A stretch of 64,000 bases of DNA from contig PKQS01000013.1 of NCBI GenBank assembly GCA_017577945.1, forward strand, positions 62,001 to 126,000, read 5' to 3'. This DNA is from Bacillota bacterium. GTDB lineage: Bacteria > Bacillota > Limnochordia > Limnochordales > ZCTH02-B6. Shown piece by piece: positions 1-10,048 of this stretch. Below the pieces are notes generated by a model that saw only the letters and a list, made by a program, of their open reading frames with translations, was not told the DNA's origin and made no database searches. The position numbers and the translations under genes are program-made. Every line of letters starts with the position of its first letter. Within the stretch, counting starts at the first letter, position 1.

Positions 1-11
1 GCGCCCATGAC

Positions 12-25
12 CGAACGGATGTGCG
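12..25. promoter_or_regulatory. putative LexA (SOS) box upstream of uvrB
   Basis: The sequence CGAAC-GGAT-GTGCG differs at one arm position from the Gram-positive LexA pattern CGAAC-N4-GTTCG. It lies just upstream of the uvrB promoter core, where a bound repressor could block RNA polymerase. uvrB is SOS-controlled in Bacillus and many relatives. One mismatch in a short motif makes this a moderate call. Confidence 0.5.
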
Positions 26-54
26 CTTTTTGCGCGCGCGACTTTCCGGCGGTG

Positions 55-63
55 TGATATACT
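55..63 (+). promoter_or_regulatory. extended -10 promoter of uvrBAC
   Basis: TG-A-TATACT is an extended -10 element, with TATACT at 58-63. No good -35 hexamer lies 17 bases upstream, which is usual when the TG extension is present. Transcription would start near 70, leaving a short leader with the ribosome site GAGAGGGGGG before the GTG start at 92. Confidence 0.55.
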
Positions 64-91
64 TTACGCGTGCCGAGAGGGGGGACGGCGC

Positions 92-2116
92 GTGGCGGAG
101 CAGGTGTTTCGTCTCGTCTCGAATTTTACGCCGAAGGGCGACCAGCCGAAGGCCATCGAGCAGCTGGTGGAAGGTATCGAGGCGGGGCTGAAGTTTCAGA
201 CGCTGCTGGGCGCGACGGGCACGGGCAAGACGTACACGATGGCGAAAGTCATCGAGCGGGTGCAGAAGCCGACGCTGGTGCTGGCCCACAACAAGACGCT
301 GGCGGCCCAGCTGGCGGCCGAGTTCCGGGAGTTTTTCCCGTACAACGCCGTGCACTACTTCATCAGCTATTACGACTACTACCAGCCCGAAGCGTACGTG
401 CCCCAGACCGACACGTACATCGAGAAAGACGCGTCCATCAACGACGAAATCGACCGCCTGCGCCACGCGGCCACCACCGCCTTGTTCGAGCGCCGGGACG
501 TCATCATCGTCGCCAGCGTGTCGTGCATCTACGGCCTGGGCTCGCCGGAAGACTACGTGGGCATGCGGCTGTCGGTAAAGTACGGCGACATCCGCGACCG
601 GGACAACATCCTGCGGCGCCTGGTCGGCATCCAATACCAGCGCAACGACCTGGGCTACAAGCGGGGCACGTTCCGGGTGCGGGGCGACGTGGTGGAAATC
701 ATTCCGGTCTACGGCGAGAACATCATCCGAATTGAGTTTTTCGGCGACGAGGTCGAGCGCATCGTCGAGGTGGACCCGCTGACCGGCGAGATTTTGGGTG
801 AGAAGGACGAAGTGCGGATTTACCCGGCCACGCACTTCATCACGCCGGAGGAGAAGCTGCGCCGCGCCATCGAGTCCATCGAGGCGGAGCTGAAGGAGCG
901 GGTCGAGTGGTTCAAGAGCCGGGGCATGCTGCTGGAGGCGCAGCGGCTGCAGCAGCGGACGATGCACGATTTGGAGATGCTGCGGGAGGTCGGCTACTGC
1001 CCGGGCATCGAGAACTACTCGCGGCATCTGGACGGCCGGGCGCCGGGCGAGCCGCCGGCCACGCTGCTGGATTATTTCCCGAAAGACTACCTCATGATTG
1101 TCGACGAGTCGCACCAGACCATCCCGCAGGTGCGGGCCATGTACCACGGCGACCGCTCCCGCAAGGAGACGCTGGTGGAATACGGCTTCCGGCTGCCGTC
1201 GGCGCTGGACAACCGGCCGCTGACGTTTGAAGAGTTCGAGGCGCGCCTCAACCAGGTCATCTTCATGTCGGCCACGCCGGGGCCGTACGAGCGGGAGAAG
1301 AGCCAGCGCATCGTCGAGCAGATCATCCGGCCCACGGGCCTGGTGGACCCGGAAGTGGTCGTCAAGCCCGTAGAGGGGCAGATCGACGATCTGATGGAGG
1401 AGTGCCGGAAAGTCATCGCCCGGGGCGAGCGGGTGCTGGTGACGACGCTGACCAAGAAGATGGCCGAAGACTTGACCGACTACTTGACCGACGCGGGGTT
1501 CAAGGTGCGCTATCTCCATTCTGACATTACGGCCCTGGAGCGAGTCGAAATTTTGCGGGACTTGCGCCTGGGCGTGTTCGACATTCTGGTCGGCATCAAC
1601 TTGCTCCGGGAAGGGCTGGACTTGCCGGAAGTCTCGCTGGTGGCCATTCTCGATGCCGACAAGGAAGGCTTCTTGCGCTCGGAGACGTCGCTCATCCAGA
1701 CCATCGGCCGGGCGGCGCGCAACGTCAACGGGCGGGTCATCATGTACGCCGACACCATTACGGATTCGATGCGGCGGGCCATCGACGAGACGAACCGGCG
1801 CCGCAGCATCCAGCTGGCGTACAACAAGGAGCACGGCATTACCCCCGAGACGGTGCAGAAGGCCGTGCGCGACATCGTGCAGCAGACGCGGGCGGCGGAG
1901 GAGCAGGCCCGCTACGAGGCGGAGCAGGCTCGGCGCGACGAGCTGCGGTCGCTGACGCCGGCCGAGCTGGCGCGGCGCATCAAGGAACTGGAGAAGGAGA
2001 TGTACGCGGCGGCCGACGAGCTGCTGTTTGAGCGGGCGGCCGAGCTGCGCGACGAGATCAAGCGGCTGCGGGAGCTGCTGCTGACCATGGACGTCGCCGG
2101 CGAAGCCGCCGTCTAG
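92..2116 (+). CDS. uvrB: excinuclease ABC subunit UvrB
   Basis: UvrB is the damage-verifying helicase of nucleotide excision repair. It is loaded on DNA by UvrA and then recruits UvrC for incision. The 674-residue length is normal. Walker A (GATGTGKT) lies at about residues 40-47, the beta-hairpin that inserts between the strands ([12 protein letters not shown]) at 93-104, and a DESH Walker B near 338. The C-terminal UVR motif that binds UvrC ([14 protein letters not shown]) is near 645. The GTG start is chosen for the GAGAGGGGGG ribosome site and family N-terminus. It is the first gene of a uvrB-uvrA-uvrC operon, with uvrA starting 26 bases downstream. A LexA-like box upstream suggests SOS control. 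Confidence 0.97.
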   Translation: MAEQVFRLVSNFTPKGDQPKAIEQLVEGIEAGLKFQTLLGATGTGKTYTMAKVIERVQKPTLVLAHNKTLAAQLAAEFREFFPYNAVHYFISYYDYYQPEAYVPQTDTYIEKDASINDEIDRLRHAATTALFERRDVIIVASVSCIYGLGSPEDYVGMRLSVKYGDIRDRDNILRRLVGIQYQRNDLGYKRGTFRVRGDVVEIIPVYGENIIRIEFFGDEVERIVEVDPLTGEILGEKDEVRIYPATHFITPEEKLRRAIESIEAELKERVEWFKSRGMLLEAQRLQQRTMHDLEMLREVGYCPGIENYSRHLDGRAPGEPPATLLDYFPKDYLMIVDESHQTIPQVRAMYHGDRSRKETLVEYGFRLPSALDNRPLTFEEFEARLNQVIFMSATPGPYEREKSQRIVEQIIRPTGLVDPEVVVKPVEGQIDDLMEECRKVIARGERVLVTTLTKKMAEDLTDYLTDAGFKVRYLHSDITALERVEILRDLRLGVFDILVGINLLREGLDLPEVSLVAILDADKEGFLRSETSLIQTIGRAARNVNGRVIMYADTITDSMRRAIDETNRRRSIQLAYNKEHGITPETVQKAVRDIVQQTRAAEEQARYEAEQARRDELRSLTPAELARRIKELEKEMYAAADELLFERAAELRDEIKRLRELLLTMDVAGEAAV

Positions 2117-2142
2117 AAGCGCGGGGAAGCGGGGGGCAAGGC

Positions 2143-5004
2143 GTGTCGACGGACAAGATCATCATTCGGGGTGCGCGGCAGCACAATTTGAAAAACATTG
2201 ATCTCGAAATCCCGCGCAACAAGCTGGTGGTGTTTACCGGCTTGTCCGGTTCGGGGAAATCGTCGCTCGCGTTTGACACGATCTACGCCGAAGGGCAGCG
2301 GCGCTACGTGGAGTCGCTGTCGGCGTACGCGCGCCAGTTCCTGGGCCAGATGGACAAGCCCGACGTGGACTTCATCGAAGGGCTGTCGCCGGCCATTTCC
2401 ATTGATCAGAAGACGACGAGCCACAACCCCCGCTCCACGGTGGGCACGGTGACGGAAATTTACGACTACTTGCGCCTGCTGTACGCCCGCATCGGCCGCC
2501 CGCATTGCCACAAGTGCGGCCGGCCCATCACGCGGCAGACGGTGGAGCAAATCGTGGACCAGGTGATGGCGCTGGGCGAGGGGACGCGGCTGCAAGTGCT
2601 GGCTCCCGTCGTGCGCGGGCGCAAGGGCGAGTACCGCAAGCTGTTCCAGGAGATCGCCCGCGACGGGTTCGTGCGGGTGCGGGTCGACGGCGAGCTCCGG
2701 GAGACGTCGGAGACCATCGAGCTGGACAAGAACAAGAAGCACTGGATCGACATCGTCGTCGACCGCATCGTGGTGCGGGAAGGCATCGAAGGGCGGCTGG
2801 CCGACTCCATCGAGACCGCGCTGCGCCGGGCCGACGGGCTCGTCGTCATCCACGTGCTGGGCCGGCGGGGCGAGGAGCCGGCCGAAGAGCAGGAGCTGCT
2901 CTTCAGCGAGAAGCTGGCCTGCCCCGACTGCGGCGTCAGCGTCGACGAGCTGTCGCCTCGCATGTTCTCGTTCAACAGCCCCTTCGGCGCGTGCCCGGAG
3001 TGCGACGGGCTGGGCGTCAAGCTGGAAATGGACCCGGACAAAGTCCTGAACAAGAAGCTGTCGATCCGGGAAGGCGGCATTTTGCCGTGGGCCGACAGCG
3101 AGAGCCGCTGGCTGGACGCGGTGCTGGCGTCGGTGTGCAAAGCCCACGGCATCGACATGGATAAGCCCATCGGCCAGCTGACGCCGGAGCAGCTGCACGT
3201 GCTCCTCTACGGCGGCGGCGCCCGGGAGTACGCGCTGGAGTACACGAACCGGCACGGGCACATGCGCATCTACAAGACCACGTTCGAAGGCGTCATCCCG
3301 CACCTGGAGCGGCGCTACCGCAACACCACGTCCAGCTGGTACAGAGCGGAACTGGAGAAGTACATGAGCAAGCGGCCGTGCCAGGCGTGCAAGGGCGGCC
3401 GGCTGCGGCCGGAGGCGCTGGCGGTGACGGTCGGCGGGCGCAACATCGTGGAAGTGTGCGCGCTGCCTATCCGCCAGGCGCTGGAGTTCGTGGAGAACTT
3501 GGAGCAGCAGCTGACCGAGCGCGAGCGGACCATCGCCAGGCAAGTGCTGAAGGAGATCCGGTCTCGGCTGGGCTTTCTCGTCAACGTGGGCTTGGACTAC
3601 CTGACGCTGGACCGGCCGTCCAGCACCTTGTCGGGCGGCGAGGCGCAGCGCATCCGGCTGGCCACCCAGATCGGCTCGCAGCTGGTGGGCGTTCTCTACA
3701 TCCTGGACGAGCCTAGCATTGGCTTGCACCAGCGGGACAACCACAAGCTGCTCGCGGCGTTGAAGCGGCTGCGCGACCTGGGCAACACGGTCATCGTGGT
3801 GGAGCACGACGAAGACACGATCCGGGCCGCCGATTACATCGTCGACATCGGGCCCGGCGCAGGCTCCCAGGGCGGCGAAGTGGTGGCTGCCGGCACGCTC
3901 CAGGACATCATTAACGAGCCGCGCTCCATCACGGGGCAGTACCTCTCAGGCCGGCGCAGCATCCCCGTGCCGGCGCGGCGGCGACCCGGCAACGGCAAGT
4001 GGCTGCGCATCCGGGGCGCGCGGGAAAACAACCTGAAAAACATCGACGTGGACATCCCGCTGGGCACGTTCGTCTGCGTGACGGGCGTCTCGGGCTCGGG
4101 CAAGAGCACGCTGGTCAACGAAATCTTGTACAAGGCGCTGGCGCAGCAGCTGCACGGCGCCGGGGAAAAGCCAGGCGCCCACGACCGCATCGAGGGCGTC
4201 GAGCACCTGGACCGCGTCATTGACATCGACCAGTCGCCCATCGGCCGGACGCCTCGCTCCAACCCCGCGACGTACACCGGCGCCTTTGACGGAATTCGCG
4301 CCCTCTTCGCCCAGGTGCCGGAGGCCGTCATGCGGGGCTACAAGCCCGGCCGCTTCAGCTTCAACGTCAAGGGCGGCCGCTGCGAGGCATGCGAGGGCGA
4401 CGGCATCATCCGCATCGAGATGCACTTCTTGCCGGACGTGTACGTGCCTTGCGAGGTGTGCAAGGGCAAGCGCTACAACCGCGAGACGCTGGAAGTGCGC
4501 TATAAGGGCAAGAACATCGCCGAAGTGCTGGAAATGCGGGTGGACGAGGCGCTGGAGTTTTTCGCCGCCCATCCGAACATTCACCGCAAGCTGCAGACCC
4601 TCTACGACGTGGGCCTGGGGTACATCCAGCTGGGCCAGCCGGCCACGACGCTGTCGGGCGGCGAGGCGCAGCGCATCAAGCTGGCCGCCGAGCTGAGCCG
4701 CCGCAGCAACGGCCGGACGCTGTACATCCTGGACGAGCCGACGACGGGCTTGCACATGGCGGACATCGAAAAGCTGTTGAACGTGCTGAACCGGCTGGTG
4801 GACGCGGGCGACACGGTGCTGGTCATCGAGCACAACCTGGACGTCATCAAGACGGCCGACTACATCATCGACCTAGGGCCGGAGGGCGGCGACCGCGGCG
4901 GCTGGGTGGTGGCCACCGGCACGCCGGAGGAAGTCGCGCAGGTGCCCGAGTCGTACACGGGCCAGTTCCTGAAACCGCTGCTGGCGGCGCGGGCCGCGGT
5001 CTGA
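2143..5004 (+). CDS. uvrA: excinuclease ABC subunit UvrA
   Basis: UvrA is the damage-sensing, DNA-binding ATPase of the UvrABC system and works as a dimer. The 953-residue protein has two ABC ATPase modules. The first Walker A is GLSGSGKSS near residue 35 and the second is GVSGSGKST near 650; each module has an LSGGEAQRI signature and a YILDEP Walker B. Cysteine pairs of the zinc modules are visible (CHKC, CPDC, CPEC and, in the second half, CEAC and CEVC). The GTG start follows a weak purine-rich site. Its stop codon overlaps the uvrC start, so the two are probably translationally coupled. Confidence 0.97.
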   Translation: MSTDKIIIRGARQHNLKNIDLEIPRNKLVVFTGLSGSGKSSLAFDTIYAEGQRRYVESLSAYARQFLGQMDKPDVDFIEGLSPAISIDQKTTSHNPRSTVGTVTEIYDYLRLLYARIGRPHCHKCGRPITRQTVEQIVDQVMALGEGTRLQVLAPVVRGRKGEYRKLFQEIARDGFVRVRVDGELRETSETIELDKNKKHWIDIVVDRIVVREGIEGRLADSIETALRRADGLVVIHVLGRRGEEPAEEQELLFSEKLACPDCGVSVDELSPRMFSFNSPFGACPECDGLGVKLEMDPDKVLNKKLSIREGGILPWADSESRWLDAVLASVCKAHGIDMDKPIGQLTPEQLHVLLYGGGAREYALEYTNRHGHMRIYKTTFEGVIPHLERRYRNTTSSWYRAELEKYMSKRPCQACKGGRLRPEALAVTVGGRNIVEVCALPIRQALEFVENLEQQLTERERTIARQVLKEIRSRLGFLVNVGLDYLTLDRPSSTLSGGEAQRIRLATQIGSQLVGVLYILDEPSIGLHQRDNHKLLAALKRLRDLGNTVIVVEHDEDTIRAADYIVDIGPGAGSQGGEVVAAGTLQDIINEPRSITGQYLSGRRSIPVPARRRPGNGKWLRIRGARENNLKNIDVDIPLGTFVCVTGVSGSGKSTLVNEILYKALAQQLHGAGEKPGAHDRIEGVEHLDRVIDIDQSPIGRTPRSNPATYTGAFDGIRALFAQVPEAVMRGYKPGRFSFNVKGGRCEACEGDGIIRIEMHFLPDVYVPCEVCKGKRYNRETLEVRYKGKNIAEVLEMRVDEALEFFAAHPNIHRKLQTLYDVGLGYIQLGQPATTLSGGEAQRIKLAAELSRRSNGRTLYILDEPTTGLHMADIEKLLNVLNRLVDAGDTVLVIEHNLDVIKTADYIIDLGPEGGDRGGWVVATGTPEEVAQVPESYTGQFLKPLLAARAAV

Positions 5005-7061
5005 TGCGCCGGGGCGGTATAATGGAACCGGTGATGCGCGTGCGGTCGAAGAAGGACGTTCAGGAAACAGAACGGCCAGGCGGCGAGGTCTGGCCGCCGG
5101 AAACCCCTGAACAGGGCGGCGAGCCGGCGCTGCAGGCCGAGGCCGGCGGGGAGAGCGAGCTGCGGGACGACGACGCCGAGGCGCTGCGGGAGAAGCTGAA
5201 GCGGCTGCCGGACCGGCCGGGGGTCTACCTGTTCAAGAACGCCGCGGGCGAAGTCATCTACGTCGGCAAAGCCGTCTCCTTGCGCAACCGGGTGCGCAGT
5301 TACTTCCAGTCGCCCCACGCGCTGTCGCCCAAAGTGCGGGTCATGACGCGCCATATCGCCGACCTCGAGTTCATCGTCACCGAAAACGAGGTCGAAGCGC
5401 TCATTCTCGAGGCCAACCTCATCAAACAGAAGAGGCCTCGCTACAACGTGCGCCTGCGGGACGACAAAGCGTACCCGTATTTGAAGGTGACGTGGAACGA
5501 GCGCTTTCCCCGCGTCGTGCTGGCCCGGCGCGTCACCAACGACGGCGCCCGCTACTTCGGCCCGTACACCAACTCGACGGCCATGCGGGAGACGATGCGC
5601 GTCCTGCGCAAGATGTTTCCCGTGCGCACGTGCTCGCTGGACCTGAGCGGCGAGCTCAATTACCGCCCGTGCCTGCTGTACCATATCCACCGCTGCGGGG
5701 CGCCGTGCGCCGGCAAGATTAGCGAGGAAGAGTACAACGCCCTCATTGAGCAGGTGTGCCTCTTCTTGGAAGGGCGGCACGAGAAGCTGCTGCCGGCGCT
5801 GTACGACCAGATGCGGCAGGCGGCGGCTAAGCTCGAATACGAACGGGCGGCCCGCCTGCGCGACCAGATCCGGTCGCTGGAGGCGGTGACCGAGCGGCAG
5901 AAGGTGGTCTCCACCAAGCTGGAGGACCAGGACCTCATCGGTTTCGCCCGCAAGGACGACGTCGTCTGCATGCAGGTTTTCCACGTGCGGGACGGCCGCA
6001 TCGTCGGGCGCGAGCACTTCTTCCTCGACGTCGGCGTGGACGACGGCGACTCGGACATCATGACCGCCTTCGTCAAGCAGTACTACCAGTCGGCCACGTT
6101 CATCCCGAAGGAGATCTTGCTGCAGGCGCCGGTGCAGGACGCCGACGTCATCGCCGGCTGGCTGAAGGAGCGGCGGGGCGGCGCGGTGCGGCTGCACGTG
6201 CCGCAGCGGGGCGAGAAGCGCAAGCTCATCGAGATGGTGGTGGAAAACGCCCGCATCGAGCTGGACGACCAGCTGGCCCAGCTGGCCCGGCGCTCGGAGG
6301 AGGCTTCCAGGGCGCTGGCGCACCTGGCCGAGGTGCTCAATCTGCCCGCGGAGCCGCACCGCATCGAGTGCTTCGATATTTCCAACATCCAGGGCAGCGA
6401 AGCGGTCGCGTCCATGGTCGTCTTCGAGGACGGCTTGCCCAAGCCCAGCGACTACCGGCGCTTCCGCATCCGCACCAAGAGCACGCCCGACGATTTCGCC
6501 ATGATGCGCGAGGTCATCGAGCGGCGCTTCCGCCGCGGGCTGCAGGAGCAGGCGGGGGAAGTGGAGGAGCGGGGGTTCGCCGAGTTCCCCGACTTGGTCG
6601 TCATCGACGGCGGCAAGGGGCAGCTGAACGCGGCGCGGGAAGTCATGCGGGAGCTGGGCGTGGCGGACATTCCCACCATCAGCCTGGCGGAAGGATCCAA
6701 CTGGAACTTGGCTCCGGGGGCGGACCGCGACCGGGAGCGCACCTTCGAGCGCGTGTTCGTCGAAGACAGGCCCGACCCGGTGCCGTTCCCGTGGGCGTCG
6801 CCGGGCCTGAAGCTGCTGCAGCGCATCCGCGACGAGGCGCACCGCTACGCGATCACGTACCACCGGCACCTGCGGGATCAACGCACGTCGCGGTCCGTTC
6901 TGGACGATATCCCGGGTGTGGGGCCGCGGCGCAAGCGCGAGCTGTTGCGCCGCTTCGGCTCGGTGGCCGGCATCCGGCGGGCCACGGTGGACGAGATCGC
7001 CTCGGTGCCCGGCATCTCCCGCGCGCTGGCCGAGCGCATTGCCGAGGCGCTGCGGGAGTAG
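5004..7061 (+). CDS. uvrC: excinuclease ABC subunit UvrC
   Basis: UvrC is the endonuclease that cuts on both sides of a lesion after UvrB binding. The order is a GIY-YIG domain (PGVYLFKN, then VIYVGKA, residues about 70-90), a UVR motif (EYERAARLRDQIRSLE), an RNase H-like nuclease domain, and C-terminal helix-hairpin-helix motifs (IPGVGPRRKRELLRRFG). At 685 residues it is somewhat long because of a Gly/Glu-rich N-terminal extension of about 60 residues. The ATG at 5004 overlaps the uvrA stop (ATGA-type coupling). An in-frame ATG at 5022 after GGGGCGG is an equally possible start. Confidence 0.96.
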   Translation: MRRGGIMEPVMRVRSKKDVQETERPGGEVWPPETPEQGGEPALQAEAGGESELRDDDAEALREKLKRLPDRPGVYLFKNAAGEVIYVGKAVSLRNRVRSYFQSPHALSPKVRVMTRHIADLEFIVTENEVEALILEANLIKQKRPRYNVRLRDDKAYPYLKVTWNERFPRVVLARRVTNDGARYFGPYTNSTAMRETMRVLRKMFPVRTCSLDLSGELNYRPCLLYHIHRCGAPCAGKISEEEYNALIEQVCLFLEGRHEKLLPALYDQMRQAAAKLEYERAARLRDQIRSLEAVTERQKVVSTKLEDQDLIGFARKDDVVCMQVFHVRDGRIVGREHFFLDVGVDDGDSDIMTAFVKQYYQSATFIPKEILLQAPVQDADVIAGWLKERRGGAVRLHVPQRGEKRKLIEMVVENARIELDDQLAQLARRSEEASRALAHLAEVLNLPAEPHRIECFDISNIQGSEAVASMVVFEDGLPKPSDYRRFRIRTKSTPDDFAMMREVIERRFRRGLQEQAGEVEERGFAEFPDLVVIDGGKGQLNAAREVMRELGVADIPTISLAEGSNWNLAPGADRDRERTFERVFVEDRPDPVPFPWASPGLKLLQRIRDEAHRYAITYHRHLRDQRTSRSVLDDIPGVGPRRKRELLRRFGSVAGIRRATVDEIASVPGISRALAERIAEALRE

Positions 7062-7098
7062 CGCCCGCGGAACGCCGGCCGCGCTAGCCCGCGGGCGC
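7061..7098. terminator. stem between convergent uvrC and neuB
   Basis: GCGCCCGCGG (7061-7070) and CCGCGGGCGC (7089-7098) form a 10-bp perfect stem with an 18-base loop in the short gap between two convergent operons. There is no T-tract, so a bidirectional terminator is plausible but not proven. Confidence 0.4.
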
Positions 7099-7962
7099 CG
7101 AATTCATGTACTTAAGCTTGCGCCGCTGCTCCCATTCCACCGCCAGCAAGTCTTCGTCCTTGTAGCGCAGGGCGGCCGCTACGTGCTCCAGATCCCGGAC
7201 GAGGCGGCGCAGGCCATCGGGCTCCAGCGAGGCGGCGTGATCGGTGCCTTTCCACGTGCGGTCCAGCGTAAAATGACGCTCAATCCACTCCGCCCCCAGG
7301 GTCATGGCCGCGACGTCGGCGGCGATGCCCAGGTGGTGCCCCGAGAAGCCCACGGCTTTCACCGCGCCGCCGTATTCCTGCCGCAGGCGCCGAATTTCCA
7401 GCAGGCACAATTCTTCGAACTTCACCGGATACCCCGACGTGCAGGCGTACAGCACGGTGTCCTTGAGGCGTTCCCGCCGCGCCATCGTTTCCACGATGCG
7501 TTCCTCTTCGGCCCGGGTCGTCATCCCGAGGGAGATGTGAATGTCGCCGCCGAAGTGGTCGCACAAGTAGCGCAGCAAGTCGTAGTGCGTGTTGGTGGCC
7601 GACGGGACTTTGATGTACGGCGGCTGCAAGCTGGCGATTTCCCGGGCGCTGGTCATGTCCCAGACGCTCGAGCTGTACATGACGCCAAACTGCTGGCACA
7701 CCTCTTTCAGCTGCCGGTGTTGATGGACCGTAAACTCCAAGGCCTCCCGGTGGGCGCCGTAGGTTGGGCCGTACGCGTGCGCCGGTACTGGGTGCGGGGC
7801 GTCGTACTGCTCGGGCGTCAGCAGTTCGCGCGGATTTCGCTTCTGAAACTTCACGGCGTCGACCCGGCACAGTTGCGCCGCGATGCGCACCATTTCTTTG
7901 GCGGTCTCCAGCTCGCCCCGGTGGTTGCAGCCGATTTCCGCCACCACGTAGGGTCGTTTCAC
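7084..7962 (-). CDS. NeuB-family nonulosonate (sialic acid type) synthase, SAF domain absent
   Basis: This is a TIM-barrel enzyme of the NeuB/SpsE family, which condenses phosphoenolpyruvate with a hexosamine or its 6-phosphate to give a nine-carbon acid sugar. Family motifs include AEIGCNH (residues 8-14), KFQK, YIKVPS, ISLGM, GFSGHHLG, ERHFT and GTDHAASL. At 292 residues it is about 50 short: it ends after the barrel and lacks the C-terminal SAF (antifreeze-like) domain. The GTG start overlaps the stop of the upstream neuA fusion by 4 bases (GTGA), with GAGGGGA as ribosome site. The substrate (N-acetylneuraminate, legionaminate, KDN or another) cannot be read from the sequence. Confidence 0.88.
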   Translation of the reverse strand: MKRPYVVAEIGCNHRGELETAKEMVRIAAQLCRVDAVKFQKRNPRELLTPEQYDAPHPVPAHAYGPTYGAHREALEFTVHQHRQLKEVCQQFGVMYSSSVWDMTSAREIASLQPPYIKVPSATNTHYDLLRYLCDHFGGDIHISLGMTTRAEEERIVETMARRERLKDTVLYACTSGYPVKFEELCLLEIRRLRQEYGGAVKAVGFSGHHLGIAADVAAMTLGAEWIERHFTLDRTWKGTDHAASLEPDGLRRLVRDLEHVAAALRYKDEDLLAVEWEQRRKLKYMNSAPAG

Positions 7963-9158
7963 CGTTCATTCCCCTCACCGTTTTGGTGTCGCCGGATGAG
8001 CTCGGCCAGCTCCCGCAGGCAGCCGTGCCCGCCGGGCGTCTCCAGGACTAGGTGGGCCGCCGCCAGCGCCGCGGGGGCAGCATCGGCCGGCGCCACCCCG
8101 CAGCCCACGGCCCGCATGCACGGCACATCCGGCTCGTCGTTGCCGACGTAGAGCGTAAACGCCGGGTCGATGCCGCGCCGTCGCAGCCACGCCAGCATGG
8201 TTTCCAGCTTCTCGCCGGTGACGACGCACTCGAGGCCCAGCTTCTCGCAGCGGCGGCGCACGACCGGGTTGGTCTCGCTGCTCAGCACCAGCAGCCGTAC
8301 GCCGTTTTCTTTCAGCCGCGCCAGGGCCCAGCCGTCGCCCCGGTGGCACCACGCCGCTTCCACGCCCGCCTCGTTGACGAGCACCCGGTTGTCGGTCAAC
8401 ACCCCGTCGAAGTCCATGACGATGGCCTCTACTCGGGACGGGAGCGCCGCTGTCCTCTCGCCCTGCAGCCGCCGGCGCAGCAGCGCTTCGGCGAGGAAAA
8501 AGTCCAATTCGTCGTCGATCTCCACGCTGCGTTCCGGCGGAATCTCGTAGACGGCCGTCCGCCCCGCGAAGCGGTGCCGCTCGCGGATGAAGGCGCCCAC
8601 TCGCACCGCGTAAACGGCCCCTACTTCCTCGAACTCGTCGCCGATGAGCTGCCGCGGGGGCCGGTACGACTTGCGGTGCCCGACGGGCACCGCGCCGTCG
8701 GCCGTCCAGCGCCAGAAAAACCGGCGCCGGCGGGTGGCGGTGAACGCCGAGTCGAAGCCCTCCGCCAGCCGCCCCACGGTACCGTCGATGTCTTCGGGCA
8801 ACGTCAGCGGCGAGGTGCACTGCAAGAAGACGAGCACGCCTCCCGTCACGCCCGTTTGCTCCAGGGCGTGCAGCAAGGCGGTTTCCGACGGCGCGTCGTC
8901 TCCGGCCAGCTCCGCCGGGCGCATGACCACCTCGGCCCCGCAGGCGCGGCTTAAGCGGGCGATTTCCTCGTCGTCGGTCGACACCACCACGCGGCCCACG
9001 GAACGCGCCTTCAGCGCGGCGGCGATCGTCCAGGCGATGAGAGGCTTGCCGCACAGTAGGCGGACGTTCTTGCGGGGCACTCCTTTCGAGCCGCCCCGGG
9101 CGGGTATGACGGCCAGTGCGTCCAAGGGCGCTTCCTCCCCGAAGCGTGTTAGCCTCAT
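7959..9158 (-). CDS. acylneuraminate cytidylyltransferase fused to a KdsC-like HAD phosphatase
   Basis: A two-domain protein of 399 residues. The N-terminal 235 or so form a NeuA-type CMP-sugar synthetase (VIPARGGSKGVPRKN nucleotide motif, FLQCTSPL, EIDDELDF). The C-terminal part is a HAD phosphatase of the KdsC/8-phosphatase type, with DFDGVLTD as catalytic motif, SSETN, a GEK lysine and GNDEPDVP. This domain order is also seen in animal CMAS and some bacterial proteins. The start is set at the ATG just before the conserved region; upstream codons look non-coding and are GC-biased. It is first in a two-gene minus-strand operon with the NeuB-like gene. Together the two could make, dephosphorylate and CMP-activate a nonulosonate made through a 9-phosphate. 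Confidence 0.88.
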   Translation of the reverse strand: MRLTRFGEEAPLDALAVIPARGGSKGVPRKNVRLLCGKPLIAWTIAAALKARSVGRVVVSTDDEEIARLSRACGAEVVMRPAELAGDDAPSETALLHALEQTGVTGGVLVFLQCTSPLTLPEDIDGTVGRLAEGFDSAFTATRRRRFFWRWTADGAVPVGHRKSYRPPRQLIGDEFEEVGAVYAVRVGAFIRERHRFAGRTAVYEIPPERSVEIDDELDFFLAEALLRRRLQGERTAALPSRVEAIVMDFDGVLTDNRVLVNEAGVEAAWCHRGDGWALARLKENGVRLLVLSSETNPVVRRRCEKLGLECVVTGEKLETMLAWLRRRGIDPAFTLYVGNDEPDVPCMRAVGCGVAPADAAPAALAAAHLVLETPGGHGCLRELAELIRRHQNGEGNER

Positions 9159-9184
9159 CGTATGGGCGCGCCGGGGCGGCGGCA

Positions 9185-9213
9185 CGGGAACGAGTTCCCG
9201 TTCGCATGCGAAC
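9185..9213. promoter_or_regulatory. two adjacent perfect palindromes in a divergent promoter region
   Basis: CGGGAAC-GA-GTTCCCG (9185-9200) is followed by, and shares one base with, GTTCGCATGCGAAC (9200-9213). Both are perfect inverted repeats built from GAAC/GTTC half-sites, between the divergent neuA and 9368 operons. A dimeric regulator controlling both directions is the simplest reading. The regulator is unknown. Confidence 0.5.
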
Positions 9214-9367
9214 CGGTTCCTGATCGCGTTGGAAAATAGGCGGCGCGGCTGCGAAGGCGCTCCCGTTCTGAAAAAGACGCCTGTGAATTGAAACGGCGTT
9301 CCTAGTACGGGCCCCGGCACCGAACGTACAGTATCCCGACATCACGGCGCCGCGAGGGGAGACGGCG

Positions 9368-10048
9368 ATGGCGAATTCCAGCATAAAGCAGGCGGCGTTC
9401 CGCCCGGACCCGGCCGCTGGAGTCGCGGCGGAACGAAAAACGAAAAGGAAAGTGGCCCTCGTCGGCGGCGCATCGTCGCGCCGGCTCGCGCCGTACGACG
9501 ACGAGTCGTGGGAAATTTGGGCCTTTTCCAGCTTGCGGCTGCCGAACCCGCGCATCACGCGCTGGTTTGAAATGCACGCTCCCGGAGACCTGGCCACCCA
9601 GCTGATCCGTTCCACGCCCGTGCGGCGCTCGTTCCGGGAGTACGTGCGCTTCTTGAAAGCCTTGCCGTGCCCCATCGTCATGCAGAAGCGCTGGCCGCAG
9701 CTGCCCCAGAGCGTCGAGTACCCGCTGGCCCGGGCGCTGAGCGAATTCGGCCGCTGCTTCACCAGCACGGCTTCTTACATGCTGGCCATGGCCATGCTGG
9801 AAGGCTGCGACGTCATCGGCGTGTTCGGCGTGCACCTAACCGAGGCGACCGTGTATGCGCGGCAGCGGCCCGGCGTCGAGTACTTGCTTGGGATGGCGCG
9901 CCAGCGCGGCATCGAAATCGTCCTGCCTCCCGGCTGCCCGCTGCGGGTACCGGAGCGGCCTGCGCTGCCCGAAACCGACGTGCTGTACGGCTACGATTGG
10001 CGCTCACCCAAGGCATGGTGGCGGCGCCGGCGGAGGTGGGGAACGTGA
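9368..10048 (+). CDS. conserved protein, first of two 226-residue paralogues (phage-type Rossmann-like family)
   Basis: No enzyme function is assigned. The protein has a glycine-rich beta-alpha start (KVALVGGAS), the segment WEIWAFSS, RITRWFEMH, a hallmark FGRCFTSTASYM and a C-terminal YDWRSP. It resembles a conserved family I associate with phage genomes (proteins carrying a GRxFTSS-type motif); that recall was not checked. The paralogue at 11117 has the same length and about half its residues identical by eye. The ATG at 9368 follows GAGGGGAGACGG. The stop overlaps the next gene (GTGA). This is the first gene of a four-gene operon, opposite the nonulosonate genes. Confidence 0.7.
   Translation: MANSSIKQAAFRPDPAAGVAAERKTKRKVALVGGASSRRLAPYDDESWEIWAFSSLRLPNPRITRWFEMHAPGDLATQLIRSTPVRRSFREYVRFLKALPCPIVMQKRWPQLPQSVEYPLARALSEFGRCFTSTASYMLAMAMLEGCDVIGVFGVHLTEATVYARQRPGVEYLLGMARQRGIEIVLPPGCPLRVPERPALPETDVLYGYDWRSPKAWWRRRRRWGT

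Noticed and set aside
2113..3807. Long minus-strand frame opposite uvrA
   Set aside because: GC-rich antisense frame with low-complexity His/Arg/Ala/Leu composition and no domain. uvrA is unambiguous on the other strand. The same applies to other long antisense frames, such as 52505-57652.
9159..9320. N-terminal extension of the NeuA-phosphatase fusion
   Set aside because: The 54 extra codons have no family match, no ribosome site and cover the palindromic control region. The ATG at 9158 starts just before the conserved domain.
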